From Petunia secreta (Eukaryota > Streptophyta > Magnoliopsida > Solanales > Solanaceae): a DNA stretch of 64,000 nucleotides. The stretch is taken from positions 22,170,001 to 22,234,000 of the forward strand of contig JARKIP010000022.1 of the NCBI GenBank assembly GCA_029990175.1, given 5' to 3'. The notes below the pieces were generated by a model, which was not told where the DNA came from, ran no database searches, and saw only the letters and a program-made list of their open reading frames with translations. Made by a program: the position numbers and the translations under genes. Each line of letters opens with the position of its first letter. Within the stretch, counting starts at the first letter, position 1. Shown piece after piece: positions 22,441 through 34,523 of this stretch.

Positions 22441-23363
22441 CTCAATAGACGTTTTAATATTTGCATTTTCTTAAGTATATTTTGTAGTCTCCTAGGGCGT
22501 TTATATTTGCTATACATATTTTAATGACCTTATGTTGCTAATAAGTTTACTAAGACTTGAAGAATAATGAGATTACTTCGGATTTGTTCTTACTTTTAGT
22601 TGGAGAACAATCCAAGATTGTTTTTCAAATTGCCTCTTCATGATTTAAAGCTTATGCTTTATCACGGTTTATTACCGAAAAGGCGGCATTTTATCCTTAT
22701 AATTTTGTTTAAAGTTCACTTTATGTTTCTATTAGTTGAAGCTTTTGTTACTTTATTTTCATAATACCAACGGCCCGAAGTCATCTTATCTCACAAAGCT
22801 GAATTTCTTCGCAAGTTGATTGCAGACAAGTTTATCATTGATATTGCAACCAGCATCTACAAATTTTATTATCGCTATTTATTTCTTACTCCATTTATTA
22901 AGCTTCATTTGCAGTTGCACGCTTACCGTTTGTTGAGATTTTACAAGACTTTAGCAATACCGCAGCAGCATCTGGAGTATAACGTGGAACTCTTTCTTAG
23001 CAGTGAACTGTGGCAATTGTTGATATTAGCTAGACTCGTCAACGAAGATCTGAAGAATCGCACTCGAACAAGCAAGTCTTGCCTAATCTTTAAGTCCAGA
23101 TTAGGGGTTAGTGAGATTCTTTTTCCAGTTTATGTGTCCTTTTTCTGTTAATCGTGCAAGTCTTTATGTCTAAGTGTCGTTGAACTACATATGGCCTGAT
23201 TCTCTTTCAGCCCGAGATATGTAGGCAACTTGAAAACCGGAGTTCGGCCATGTCCATAACCCTCGCACTTTGGTCCTTGTAATCAATGTCCCTAGCTTTA
23301 TCGTGACAAAATTGGTTTCCCGTCAAGTTCTTTATACTGAAAACTCTTTCATCCTTTTCGCGT
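22441..23363 (+). mobile_element. Ogre-like 3' untranslated interior with conserved blocks
   Basis: The stretch 23191-23250 (beginning ATGGCCTGATTCTC and containing GATATGTAGGCAACTTG and GTTCGGCCA) and 23303-23332 (around CGTGACAAAATTGG) recur in the second Ogre-like element at 56651-56709 and 56759-56785. An ORF of 111 codons (22816-23151) has no recognisable domain and is probably chance. Confidence 0.6.
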
Positions 23364-23375
23364 AAAGAGGGCAGC
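23364..23375 (+). other. Polypurine tract of the Ogre-like element
   Basis: AAAGAGGGCAGC directly precedes the LTR start TATTGACACCC. The second Ogre-like element has TTAGAGGGGCAGC at the equivalent site. Confidence 0.75.
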
Positions 23376-26300
23376 TATTGACACCCAATTTTATCCCGAA
23401 AATTTCTAATTATTTAATTAAATGTCTAATTATTTAATTAAAGGACAATTTTGAAAATTAAATATAATTGATCAATTTCTGAGGAAAAGGGCAAAATTTT
23501 GAAAAGCGTAGCCTAATTTCTATCCTACCCATGCAACCCCCCTTCAATTTCATTGAGTTATTTTAAATAGGGGCTAAATCTGTTCTTACATTTTAATTTC
23601 AGCTCATTTCTGCAAACAATGGATATAACATACATACACACGCATTTCAGAAAAGACCCAACCCGCTGATCCTTTTCCCCAAAACCTGATCCCTATTTTT
23701 CAGATACACACACCTAAATCCCTAACCCAATTCCCAAATATACTGACTCGATAACCCTTATTACCCCAATTTCCCTCCCAAATTTGAATGAAAGATGACA
23801 AATTTCGTACCTTCTATGGTCCCCCTCTCCAGTTCATCCTGTTCGTACAACAAGCTTATCCATTAGAGCCCGTTAGAGGGCCATTTTTGGTATTTTCATA
23901 CAACTTTAAAAACCCTTATAATTCATATATAAGCAAAAATTAAGGGGAAAAGGAAGCGGGTGGATAGAGAAGGAGCGGCAAATATAGCGAGTATAGAGAT
24001 AGGGAAAATGGTACAAAGAACATAAAATATACGCAAGCTTTTATTTTCAGTTTACTTCGATCTTCAGGGTTATTGTGTTTTTGAATCATGCCGTCGCTTC
24101 GCCTTTCAAGTCGTCGACTTTGCTCGTCGCTTTTTCGAGTGCGAGACTTTAGATTCGACGCTTCAGTTCCTGCTCCAAAACAGGTACAAGTTTCGACTTA
24201 ATTTATAATTTGTTTACATTTGCTATTTATATCTAGCATTTGTTTGTTCAAATCTCAACCTGTTTTCATTAGTTTTTCGGCTATTCATTGCTAACATGTA
24301 TGATGTTGGTTAAGACAAGTATTAATCCCTGTTCAATTTTGGTATATAAAGAATAGGAGTTCAGTATGTTTAGAATCAGTCTAACTTAGGTTGGAATGTT
24401 TCATTTTATCTTCATGTGATCTCCTTGATATATAATCTGAAATTTAATAAAAAGATCGAATCTTTATGGTTAAATTGATGCAGTCGTGTTAGATAAAGTA
24501 TGAAAATGGTTTGAAGTTATGGAGCTTACCTGTTTAATTAAGTCTGGGTTCCCTGTCTTCCCTGGATGTCTTAAGAGGGGGTTATGGTGTAGTAGGGTGG
24601 CCTGTAGGGAGTTTTGATGCTGCAGTAATTTAGGGAGTCATAGGGGTATGTAGTTATTGTATAGGGTCTGTTTTTTTATCGTCGAAGGGCTGGTTATATT
24701 GTTCTTGTGCTGCAGGTTATATGGGGTCTATCATAAGTTTTGGCAGGGTGTTTCAGGGGCTGGTTTTGTTTCTTGATAGCATAGGTGTTTATGAGGAAGA
24801 GGGGGCTGTTTTTGGTTTTAGGATTCAGGAGTTCAGGTTTTCTTTTTCAGCTGGTTTGCAGTTGTGTGTGTAGGTGTTTGTTAAGTTTAGTGTGTGTGTA
24901 TGTGAGTGTAACATTTGTCAAAGGTTAAGAGTTTGCAGTTGGGTTTTGTGGTGGATTTTTGGAGGTTAGGGAAGGGTTCTTAGTGTTGCAGGTTGCCCTT
25001 GTTGGTTTTGAAGTAGTGTAGGATCTTCTGGTTGGTTTGGCTCAGGTGTTTAAAGTGTTTTAGAGGTGGTTCAGGAGGCTTGCAGTTTGATAGGGTGTTC
25101 TAGAGCTGCTTTAATGAGTTGAGGAGGTCCAGGTTGGTTTGTAGGTGTTGTTTTAGAGTCCAGGGCAATAAGGAAGTAGTCCAGGGCTTTGAAGTCTCTA
25201 ATCTTATTTCCAGGCAGTAGGAGTTCAGGGCCTGGCTGTTCTGTTATTGTTATGAGGGGCTTTAGCTCTAGTTTGTGGGGGTAAAGCAGGATGATGCAGA
25301 TTGCTTTAGGGTCTTAGGTTGTTTTGCAGGATATTTGAAGTGGTTCAAGCCACTTGTATGTTCTGTAATGTCCTGGAGGCAGTTAGAAAATGTTAGAAGG
25401 CCTTGGTTTGAAACTGTTTGAAATCTAGAGTTCATCTGTTTGGGTTCAAGATTTGCTTGCGTGTTAGCAGTAAAGTTTCAATCTTAATCAACTCGTTGTC
25501 AAGCACATGTCACCTTTTCTCTTCTTCCTTTTTCTTTCTCTATACAGTACTTATTTCACTCTCTGGCATTGTTGATTCTTTTTTTTCCCGGAAATTAACA
25601 TTACAGAAATATTATACTTATGGATCTATAGAGATAAATAACCCCTTAACAGTTTTTGCACTAATGCTCACTTTCTTGGGAACTGAAGTTACTTGATTTT
25701 TCTAAATTTATGTTAGCATTGCTTTTTGCATAAGTTTTGGCTATTGAGTTATTCAACTTTGTGTAGTGTTTTCAAACAAATCAAATGCAATTTGGTTTCG
25801 TATACTAAAAGAATTGAATTTTTTCATTTGGGTATCTTAGTTGAGTTCTTGTTTACTAGTAAGCAGTTGAGCACTGAATCTCGGGCATATTTGTGAAGTT
25901 ATTGGAGAAAAGGAAGCATTAACTTGGTTTATCAGTTGTAAAAAATCAAATCTTGGTGTGAAGAGATGAGTTTGGATTGGCCCTTATTTGCTCATTGATT
26001 AGCCAAGTAATTTCCTAGTAAAGAATGATTTTCTAAAACAGAATTTGCCTGCATTTTAAGTATGATATTATTTGACGTTTTGCTCTTCTTATACAGTAGC
26101 CATTCATTTAGTGACTTGCCTTGATTCATTTGTCGTTTGATCTGTTTCATATGCTAATTTTATCTTCCTATTTTCTTGGCATAAACACATCCTTGGGGCG
26201 AGTTGACTAAATCACAAATGGGATGGCTCATTGGTTTGGAGTCGCATTGGGGTCAAGCTCGGGCTCAAGTTTTCAAGACCTTTAGAAAATTTTAGAAATT

Positions 26301-26915
26301 CAAGGTTCCCGCGAGTTTGTCAAATTCCCGGGTTCTTCTTTTTAATCTCTTGGTTTTCCCTTTTCCTTAGGATATTTACATAAATTATTGTAGTATGACT
26401 TATCTATTTATGAATAAATAGTTAGTTACTTGAGTTATTGCTTTACTTTATGTTCCTTACCTTTATTTTGGAGTTGTTATTTATTTTAATGTAAATTGGG
26501 GCCGTTTAGCAAAATCTGTGCAAGTTACATTATTTTTACAAATGAGTTTATTTCAATTAATTATTTTAGATGATTTATTACTATCATCATTTTAATTATT
26601 ATTATTATTACTACTACTACTATTATTATTAAAGAAAAGCGTACTTGTAAATATTTTGAAAACCTGATGGATTATCGTATTTTTACAGAATTTTGATAGT
26701 GATTTAAAAACCTTCTATCAAAATTATTAGAACCTCTTACTTAGAATGTCTAAAAGACTGCATTTTTCCAAAAATAGAGTTTTTACATGCATTTGCTAAA
26801 TTGATTTCCTATTTTTTATAAATTGGGTGGCGACTCCAAAAACTCCAAAAGAGTTAGTCCATTCAGTTGATATTCCTAATTTAGCCTTTCAGGGTAATTT
26901 TTTGGGGGTTCAACA
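23376..26915 (+). mobile_element. 3' LTR of the giant Ogre-like element
   Basis: A 3.54-kb LTR that begins TATTGACACCC (family consensus probably TGTTGACACCC) and ends GGGTTCAACA. Its last 1.24 kb matches 674-1911. Very long LTRs are a hallmark of Ogre/TAT elements. It contains no ORF of note. The right flank is Copia-B LTR sequence, so the element inserted into Copia-B. The left junction and target duplication lie outside the window. Confidence 0.85.
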
Positions 26916-27473
26916 CTACCTCACAAAAAAGTAATCTTAATTTTATACTTGTAAACAAGCTAATAGATTACAACTCAATAACCTATAACAGAAACTAGAC
27001 AAAACAGACTAAACCTTATGAAACTCGAACTCCTCCAGGTTTTGCTGCCTCGCTTCTGTTCTTGCACACAGTAGCTCTCATGAATGATTTGCTCTCGATT
27101 TGCTTCGTTGAGAATTCTTGAATGCGTAACTTTTTCTGGCCAAAACAACTTGTATTTATAGAGGTATTGTAATCCTCTTCATTCTTAGCTTGGAATTCTT
27201 TTTATACTTAGGAATCCGTTTCTAATAAGGTTAGACCTAAGTTGTTTTGCGTAAGTCTTCAATCTTTTTCTGCCTAGGAAACTTGTTCCTTCCAGCGCCG
27301 CTTCTGCTTCCCTTCTTCAAGTCGGATTGAAACTTCAACTTCAGCTGTTCTCTTCTCCTTATTCGACAAGTTCTCGAACATCACTCGAACATCGTTTTGT
27401 CTTCAACTGTGAACCTTTGCATCGTCCACATAGAACCAGGTCTTTTGTCATTCATCAAAACCATCTTTCAACA
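26916..27473 (-). mobile_element. 3' LTR of Copia-B, truncated by the Ogre-like insertion
   Basis: 558 bp matching the first part of the Copia-B 5' LTR (43314 onward on the + strand) and the Copia-A LTR. It is cut at the position equivalent to about 43880. The last 340 or so bp of the LTR should lie beyond the other end of the Ogre-like element. Confidence 0.85.
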
Positions 27474-27868
27474 AATTCTCCCTTTTTGATGATGACAAAC
27501 AATATTGTCTCACCTAAGGAACTAACACAAGAACCTGTACATAAGTCACTATACTAAACAATGAACCAGGGTAAGAAAGTTAGGCGAAAAATAGGTCACG
27601 AATATACACTTAACTAAAGCAACATCTAACTTTCCCCTTTTGGCATCATCGAAAAGTTCACAGTTGTATGAACCTGATCAACTTAGTTTAAGTTTAGTTA
27701 ACTCTAGTGCCATGGGCAGCTAGCTAACCTTTTAGGTTAGGAACCTATTTCAGACAATAAACACCAGCAAAAATATAGAAAAGGATATTTAACATAAAAC
27801 GTTCCAAACCGGCTTAAACATCCAGAAAAACATCCAAAATTTTAAAAACCAAATAGAAACAAATTGTC
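27474..27868 (-). mobile_element. Copia-B polypurine tract and 3' untranslated region
   Basis: The polypurine tract (sense ..AAAAAGGGAGAATT) abuts the LTR at 27474-27490. The rest matches the 5467-5875 region of Copia-A. Nothing else seen. Confidence 0.7.
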
Positions 27869-28488
27869 TTAACAGGCCAACAAAGAAAACCAACAAAAGA
27901 AACTGAGGAAGGGTTCAGAGTTGGGGAATGTCGGGGATATTAAAATAATCAAGCAACTTGACAAGGCGACGCGAGTTTCCTTACATTCATGTTCCAGCTC
28001 AGCATCCAGCCTGGTATTTTCTACATTTAACAACGCCAACTCATCACTTTGTTTCTCAAGTTGCCTCTTGAACCCCTCAATTCTCCTGTCCATTCTAGCA
28101 ACACGCATCTCCTCAGCATCTTCCTCCACATGTTCTGGTTCATCAGTAGGTTCACCGTCCAACACATAGTTGCAGGACTTTAAAATGTTCCTCCCAAACA
28201 TGTCATTGTGATCCGGGTCGGTCCACTTTGCAACAGGCACCCCAAAGAACTCTATACCTTTCCCAGCAGAAACCCAAAGACTAAGGCATGTTTTCCTAAA
28301 ACCATATCAACCACCCTACCAATGTGCTTTATCATTAATTCGAGCAAATTTATACAAACTCCTTTATCCAGCAGGTCCATATCAGATCAAAAAAGTCGGC
28401 CTCACTGCGCCTTTCTGACCTCTGCAACAGGTTTTTAAGAACAAACTCAAATAGTAACTGATAAAAAGGTTGCATAGCCTTTTTCTTA
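27869..28488 (-). pseudogene. Copia-B envelope-like ORF, C-terminal fragment
   Basis: The 123-codon open part (28240-27869) begins PVAKWTDPDHNDMFG and continues through the coiled coil, parallel to the Copia-A ORF. Relative to Copia-A it shifts frame near the end. Upstream homology stops at about 28487, where integrase sequence begins. Confidence 0.75.
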
Positions 28489-29083
28489 ATTCTCAAACTC
28501 AGTCCCATGGTCAGACCTAATACACACAAGTTGGAACCCTAGTTTCATTTGAACAATCTTTTCCCAGTCCTCGAACATGTAATAAGTTTATTCCTTAGAT
28601 CTGATAAACAAGGTCCACGTGTATCTGCAGTAATCATCAACAATAACCATCACAAATCTCTTACCTCCTCTACACCTTACCCTCATAGGCCCACACAAAT
28701 CCATGTGAACCAACTCAAGTGGTTTAGAAGTACTAACAATATTCTTTGACTTCAATGAAGATCTTACAAGTTCCCCCCCCCCCCCATACAAGCATCATAG
28801 ATCTTGATGTCATCAAACCTGTTGCTTGGAAATCCACGAACCGGGTCCTTTGACACCAATTTATTCAGCTGAGTCAAGCTTGCATGTCCTAAACTTTTGT
28901 GCTATAGTTGTGCATCACTCTCAAGTACATTTAGAAAAGTCAAATTATTTTCTAGAAGAGAACCTAATGTAGCTTTGTGTACATTGTTAGCTCATTTTCC
29001 TTCCAGTACTACTTCACCAGTTTGCAGGTTCTTAACAGTGCATACTACAGACGTAAAACTAACTTGATTTCCTTTATCGCGTA
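28489..29083 (-). pseudogene. Copia-B integrase and GAG-pre-integrase fragment
   Basis: In sense it contains DLCGPMRVRCRGGKRFVMV and, at its end, SDHGTEFEN, then jumps straight into envelope-like sequence, so the integrase C-terminus, RT and RNase H are deleted. A run of 13 C at 28773-28785 replaces a mixed sequence in Copia-A. The upstream part is separated by the Gypsy insertion and continues at 36741. Confidence 0.85.
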
Positions 29084-29899
29084 TGATGCAGCTCGAAGTG
29101 CTGATCAAGTGCTCGATAATCCACCGAGGCCAATGACACAAAGCCAAGCCAAATTGCTACATGATATGCACATTCAGTTGGCTTGGTCGGGAGGAAGCAT
29201 GTGTTCGGAGAAAGAAGGGTAAAGTGCTAAAGCCAAAGTCTACATCCTCAAATTCGAGCCCGAGGACAAAGTGACCGAACACCAACCCTTGGCGCTGGGC
29301 AGCACAGAACCGAACACAAAAAAATGTGTTCGAAGTCAAGTGGGCGCCCGATGATAAGTGTGTTCGAGCAAGCAACCGAGCATCGAAGTCAAGGCTGCCG
29401 AACACTCATTAAATATGTTCGAAAAAGTAACCGACCATTTAAGTTAAGGCTGCCGAACACTCATTATTTAAGCCCTACGTGGCTAGTTTTTATTGGTCAC
29501 CTGTGACCAATTTACTAGTTTACCCTTAGTGTTTCCTATATAAACCTTGTTCAATTTCATTGTAAGTAACTAGTTTTTGATGAATATTGTTATAGCAGTT
29601 GCTATTTGAGTGTCTCCGATGGAGCCCGAACCCCGACGTGGGATTTTCAAAGAATTTGTGTCATTCGGTGCAATCGTTTGAATATTTTCTTCTTGGTCAT
29701 TCAATTTGCAAGAAGCGTTGTTCTTCTTGACGATTGTTGCTTAGTATAGGTAATCTTTGCCTCCGATTTGATTGAGCTTGAGACTAGGTCCTCAATGTTC
29801 CTTTGAATCAAAGCAAGAATTGTCTGTCTTCTATCTTTACTTTGTTTTTTAATTCCTCGTTTCTTCGTGTTAAGCTCAACTTCGGTTTTGCTTGCACCA
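29084..29899 (+). mobile_element. 5' LTR of the Gypsy element
   Basis: Starts TGATGCAGC and ends TTGCACCA. It pairs with 35930-36740. TATA box CCTATATAAACC at about 29536-29545. Confidence 0.93.
29536..29545 (+). promoter_or_regulatory. TATA box of the Gypsy 5' LTR
   Basis: CTATATAAAC, conserved in the 3' LTR at about 36379-36388. Confidence 0.55.
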
Positions 29900-29902
29900 T
29901 CT

Positions 29903-29918
29903 TGGTATCAGAGCTAGG
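29903..29918 (+). other. Primer-binding site (initiator Met tRNA)
   Basis: TGGTATCAGAGCTAGG, a canonical complement to the 3' end of plant initiator Met tRNA, three bases after the LTR. Confidence 0.92.
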
Positions 29919-31065
29919 TTTGAGTTTGTTCTTACAACCTCAAATCCTATTCGATTTTATCTCGTGCTTGTTGTTTTTCAGTTTCAGCTTTTTCCTTGTT
30001 GTTGATTGTTGTTACTGTGGTGTTTTGTTATTACCAAAAAAAAGTAGAGAAAGAAAAAAAATTCAAAAATTTTGGTCGTCGTCTGCTGATTCCAACGAGC
30101 ACCTGTCGTACACGATTGACGACTAGGGTTTCTCGAAGGATTTTGGACTGTTATGACATGGTGGTGGCTGTTACAAAACCCCCAGTCGTGTTTTGTTGGT
30201 TGTTAACGAAGACTGGTGGTTCTTGAAAGTTTTGGGTTTTGTTTTGCTCTTAAAATCGAAGTTTTATGATTTGAGCCACTGTCCGTACGCCGGAAACTTG
30301 TTACCTTGTAACAGTGTACAGACGTAGTGAAGTATTCTCAGCTCAAACTTCTGGAAATTATTTCCTCCGATGTTGATGAAACCAGAGTTAAAAAGCAACC
30401 CAAAGTCAGTTACAAATCATGGTCAGTGAACGAATTAGAGTTGTCCGTACGCCGGAGTAAAAGTTTCACTATTCCATTGAAGAAGAAAGGGGCAAAGTGT
30501 AAAGATCAAAAACCCAAGGTGAAAAATTTGTCGGCTAGAAAAGAGAAATTGGATAAGGTAAAACCCTATCCGTACCGTGGAGGGACCACTTTTGTACGAA
30601 CAAGAGTTGGTGTGTTCGAAGGTATCTGAAGAGGAATCGAATGATAGATTCTCCTAGGTTTTCAATTTTCTTGTGTTCGAAAATTCACGATAGTGGATCT
30701 CTAGAGTAATCACTTCTACTTGAGGTCGTACTATCGAATTTGAGCTTTTAGGAACTCGTGCGAGGGGTGACTGAAGTCCAAATTTCGTAGAAAATTTTTT
30801 GACTTCCCGAGCGCAGAGTAAATAGCGTCCATTCCATCGAGTCATATCAACTCACTCTTCCTGAAGGAGACAGTGTAACTTGTCAAATTCAAAGGAACTG
30901 AGAGAAGTTGATCAACCGAGGAAGCCATTGGCTACAAGTTCTTGAGTGACCCAAAACCAAACTCATAAATTGAGTGGACCCGAGTGCCACCCAACAAAGG
31001 TGAGGGAGTGTGTGAGGTGATTTCTAACCTTAACATTTACTTGGTCTTTGATTTGTGCAGTTACC
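29919..31065 (+). mobile_element. Leader of the Gypsy element
   Basis: About 1.15 kb before gag without a convincing ORF. A pyrimidine-rich stretch ending in TGTGCAG at about 31060, just before the gag ATG, could serve as a 3' splice site. This is only a sequence resemblance. Confidence 0.45.
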
Positions 31066-32627
31066 ATGGCTGGGAATGGAGGCGAAGTAAAGGGCATTGA
31101 GGCGCCCGAGGTGTCGTTAGCCGATCTCATGGCTGTAATACAAGGCATCAATGCCGAAGTAAGAGGAGTGAGCGCTCAAGTAGCTAACCTCGAGCAAGGG
31201 AGTGTGTCCGTGGCCTTACCTGGGTCCGGCGCTGGAACTAGCAATTCCACTCCGATTAAACCTGAGCTGTTTGCTGAGCTTGTTCGACAACATCAGTTGA
31301 AGAGCGAGGCTATTCGAATGAAGCTATGGGCAATCCCCAAGCTAAACAACATTTGGGCAATCCCCAAGTACAACAACAAAACTTGGGCAATCCCCAAGCT
31401 GGTTATCAACACTTGGGCATTCCCCGAGGTGAAAGAGTACCACCTCCAATGGTCCGAAGACAAGTTGTGGTCGTTGATGAAGGGGTCGATGAGGGATAAT
31501 TTTCTGATGCCGAACCTGAATATGAGCCACCATTCGTTCAACGAAGACAGGCTCAACGAGGTCGTGGAAATTTCCTAGGTCGAGGCCGAGGCGCAAATGT
31601 TGATCGAATTATTGAGCGTGAGGCTGATGACTATTTTAAAGAGTATCCCGAACAGATTCGAGGTGCTCGAGATTCAAAATTGAATAGTGTCAAGGTCACT
31701 ATTCCACCATTCAGAGGAACTAGTTATCCAGACCAATATCTTGATTGGAAGCTTAGATTGGAACGAATCATCGAAACCAATGAGATGACCGAAGAGAGAA
31801 AAGCTTTACATGCAATTGCTTCATTCGAGGCATATGCATCGACATAGTGGGAGGCTGACAAAAGGTTGAGATGAAGGAATGTTTATCCCGAGGTCACCAC
31901 ATGGGCGCAGTTGAAGAGCGCAATGGATGCTAAGTATGTGAATGCCAAATATCGGCAGGAACAACTTCGAAAGCTCTTCGAATTGAAACAAGGGTCCAAA
32001 TTAGTTGAAGAATACCATGATGAGTTCGAAAGAATTTGATTGGCCCTTGATATGGAAGAAGATGACGAGCAAGCCATCATCTGATTAATAAATGGCTTGG
32101 CTCGAGATGTGTCATCTCAATTGAGGCTACATGTGTACCAAACTTTGGAAGATGTGTTTCATGCTGCCATCGAAGATGAGAAATGGGTTAAGGACGATAA
32201 AGCAAACCAGTACCGAGGAGTCACTACTTCAACTCCTTTGAACCAAGGTAAAGAATGAAAGAGTCCGAATCCAATAAGTGCTAACACTGTTTGAGATCCG
32301 AAAAAACCCTTCGAGAGGGGAGTGACCGTTAACCAGCCAAGAGAAGTGAGAGGTAAAGTTCAACTTAATTCTCCTAGTGCTTCAAGTATTCAGTGTCATA
32401 AATGCAAAGGTTATGGTCACATGGCAAAAGAGTGTTTAACTCACAAAGTTATGCTTATGCTCGACAATGGAGATGTTTGTGAGCAACCGAGTGACACCGA
32501 GGAAGTAAATTCCGAGGAGATTGACCGAGCTGAAGATGATGATGGTCGTGAAGCTGTTGAAGCCGATCATCCGGATATGTTTCTTGTAGTTCGAAGAAAT
32601 TTGAGCTGCATGACTCTTGAAGAATAG
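31066..32627 (+). pseudogene. Gypsy gag with zinc knuckle
   Basis: The ATG at 31066 starts MAGNGGEVKGIEAPEVS. Near 31310 the frame shifts into a stretch with four imperfect LGNPQ-type repeats, then an RG-rich segment (31566-31595). The retrotransposon-gag domain follows (IPPFRGTSYPDQYLDWK and LKSAMDAKYVNAKY, in pieces) and a CCHC knuckle CHKCKGYGHMAKEC at about 32394-32435. Nonsense codons lie at 31497, 31846, 31872, 32037, 32082, 32256, 32292 and 32625, with 1-bp indels near 31803 and 31862 that cancel. Gag packages the element RNA. Confidence 0.9.
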
Positions 32628-34523
32628 GACAACCAAAGAGAAAACTTTTTCCATGCCCGATGTCGAGTAAGGGGGAAAGTTTGTTCGATGATCATTGATT
32701 TGGGTAGTTGTGCGAATGTGGTGAGCCAAACCTTGGTTTCACAACTGGGACTACCTACCTTAAAGCATCCCCATCCTTACAGATTACAATGGTTAAATGA
32801 GTGTGGAGAATTGAAGGTTGTCAAATAAGTGTGGAACAAGTTCAAAATTTAAGAATATCAAGATGAGATGATGTTCGATGTGCTACCGATGCAAGCTTGT
32901 CATATGCTATTGGGTCGACCATGGCAGTATGATCAGTCGGTTGTTCATAATGGAAGATCTAACACTTATACTGCTAAGCTCGAAGGAAAAAGTTTCATAC
33001 TTAAACCCTTGTCTCCGAAGCAAGTCAGCAAGGACTATAAAAGAGTGAAAGAATTGAAAGAAGCGGCCAAAGCTAAGCTTCCGATGGGAATAAAAATTGT
33101 GGCAACAGATAGCAACTCACCGCCCGAGGTAAGAAACATATGTGTAATCATGCAACCGGGTGAGTATCTACGAGGCAACGACAACGATCAGATGATGATT
33201 TTCCTCGTCCACAAGGGTATCTTTCTAAACTCCAATGATGATTTTTCTAACGATAACCCTTTGCCTAGTGCTGTACAAAGTATTTTGCAGGACTTCGAAA
33301 ACATGTTTCCCGAAGAAATACCAGGTGTATTACCTCCATTGAGAGGGATCGAGCACCAAATTGACTTCGTACTTGGGTCTCAAATCCCCAACAAACCTGC
33401 ATACCAGTGTAATCCCGAAGATACCAAAGAGCTCCAAAGGCAGGTTAATGAATTGCTAAACAAGGGCCTTGTTCGAGAGAGCTTGAGTCCTTGCGCCGTT
33501 CCTATTATCCTTATCCCGAAGAAAGATGGAACATGGCAAATGTGCGTTGATTGCCGAGCAGTCAACAAAATCACGGTAAAGTATCATCATCCTATCCCTC
33601 GATTAGATGACATGCTCGATGAGTTAAGTGGTTCTTCATGCTTTTTGAAGATAGACCTCAGGACCGGTTACCACCAAATTCGAATGAAACCCGGAGACGA
33701 GTGGAAAATCGCATTCAAGACCAAGTTCGGTATCTATGAATGGTTAGTGATGCCTTTGGGCCTCTCTAATGCACCGAGCAACTTCATGCGACTGATGAAC
33801 CATGTGCTCAAACCGTTCATAAATAAGTTTGTCGTCGTTTACTTCGATGACATACTTGTTTATAGTAAATCTGTGGATGAACATGTCGAACACCTAAGGC
33901 TAGTGCTTGATGAGCTTAGAGAAGAGAAGTTATATGCTAACTTCAAGAAATGTGCCTTTTGTGTCGAGCGTGTAGTCTTTCTAGGATTCGTTGTGAGTGC
34001 TAATGGTGTTGATGTCGATGAGTCAAAAGTCGAAGCCATGAAAGATTGGCCAACTCCAACCTCGGTTTCTCAAGTTCGTAGCTTCCATGGGTTAGCTAGC
34101 TTTTACAGAAGGTTTGTTCGTGACTTTAGCACCGTGGCAGCTCCTTTAACCGAGCTGGTAAAGAAAGATAATCTATTTGTGTGGGGAGAGTCCCAAGAGA
34201 GGGCTTTCCAAGAGTTGAAGAAGAGGCTTTGTTCTGCCCTGTTTTTACAACTCTCTGACTTCGGCAAAGCATTCGAGGTCGAGTGTGATGCGTCCGGAGT
34301 TGGGATTAGAGGAGTGCTTATGCAAGAATCGAAGCCGATCACTTACTTCAGCGAAAAGCTTAAGGGTGCAACCTTGAACTACTGTACGTATGACAAGGAA
34401 TTGTATGCCCCCGTTCGAGCACTCGCCCATTGGCAACATTATTTGTGGCCTCGAGAGTTTGTGATTAAAAGTGATCAAAAATCTTTGAAGAATCTCCGAG
34501 GTCAGGAGAAATTTAACCGATGA
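32628..34523 (+). pseudogene. Gypsy pol: protease, reverse transcriptase and start of RNase H
   Basis: A protease remnant (MIIDLGSCANVVS, with DLGS instead of a canonical active-site triplet, and MLLGRPWQYD) precedes an open 551-codon stretch from 32868. RT motifs are KDGTWQMCVDCRAVN, FLKIDLRTGYHQI, VMPLGLSNAPSNFM and the catalytic YFDDILVYS at about 33840. RNase H begins at FEVECDASGVGIRGVL (first catalytic Asp) and YDKELYAPVRAL. Stops at 32826, 32850 and 34521 interrupt the frame. Reading frame is otherwise kept into integrase. Confidence 0.95.

Noticed and set aside
22816..23151. 111-codon ORF in the Ogre-like interior
   Set aside because: No domain, not related to gag or pol, and it overlaps the untranslated region.
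29903..29918. tRNA gene fragment (TGGTATCAGAGC)
   Set aside because: It is a primer-binding site next to an LTR. No cloverleaf can be formed.
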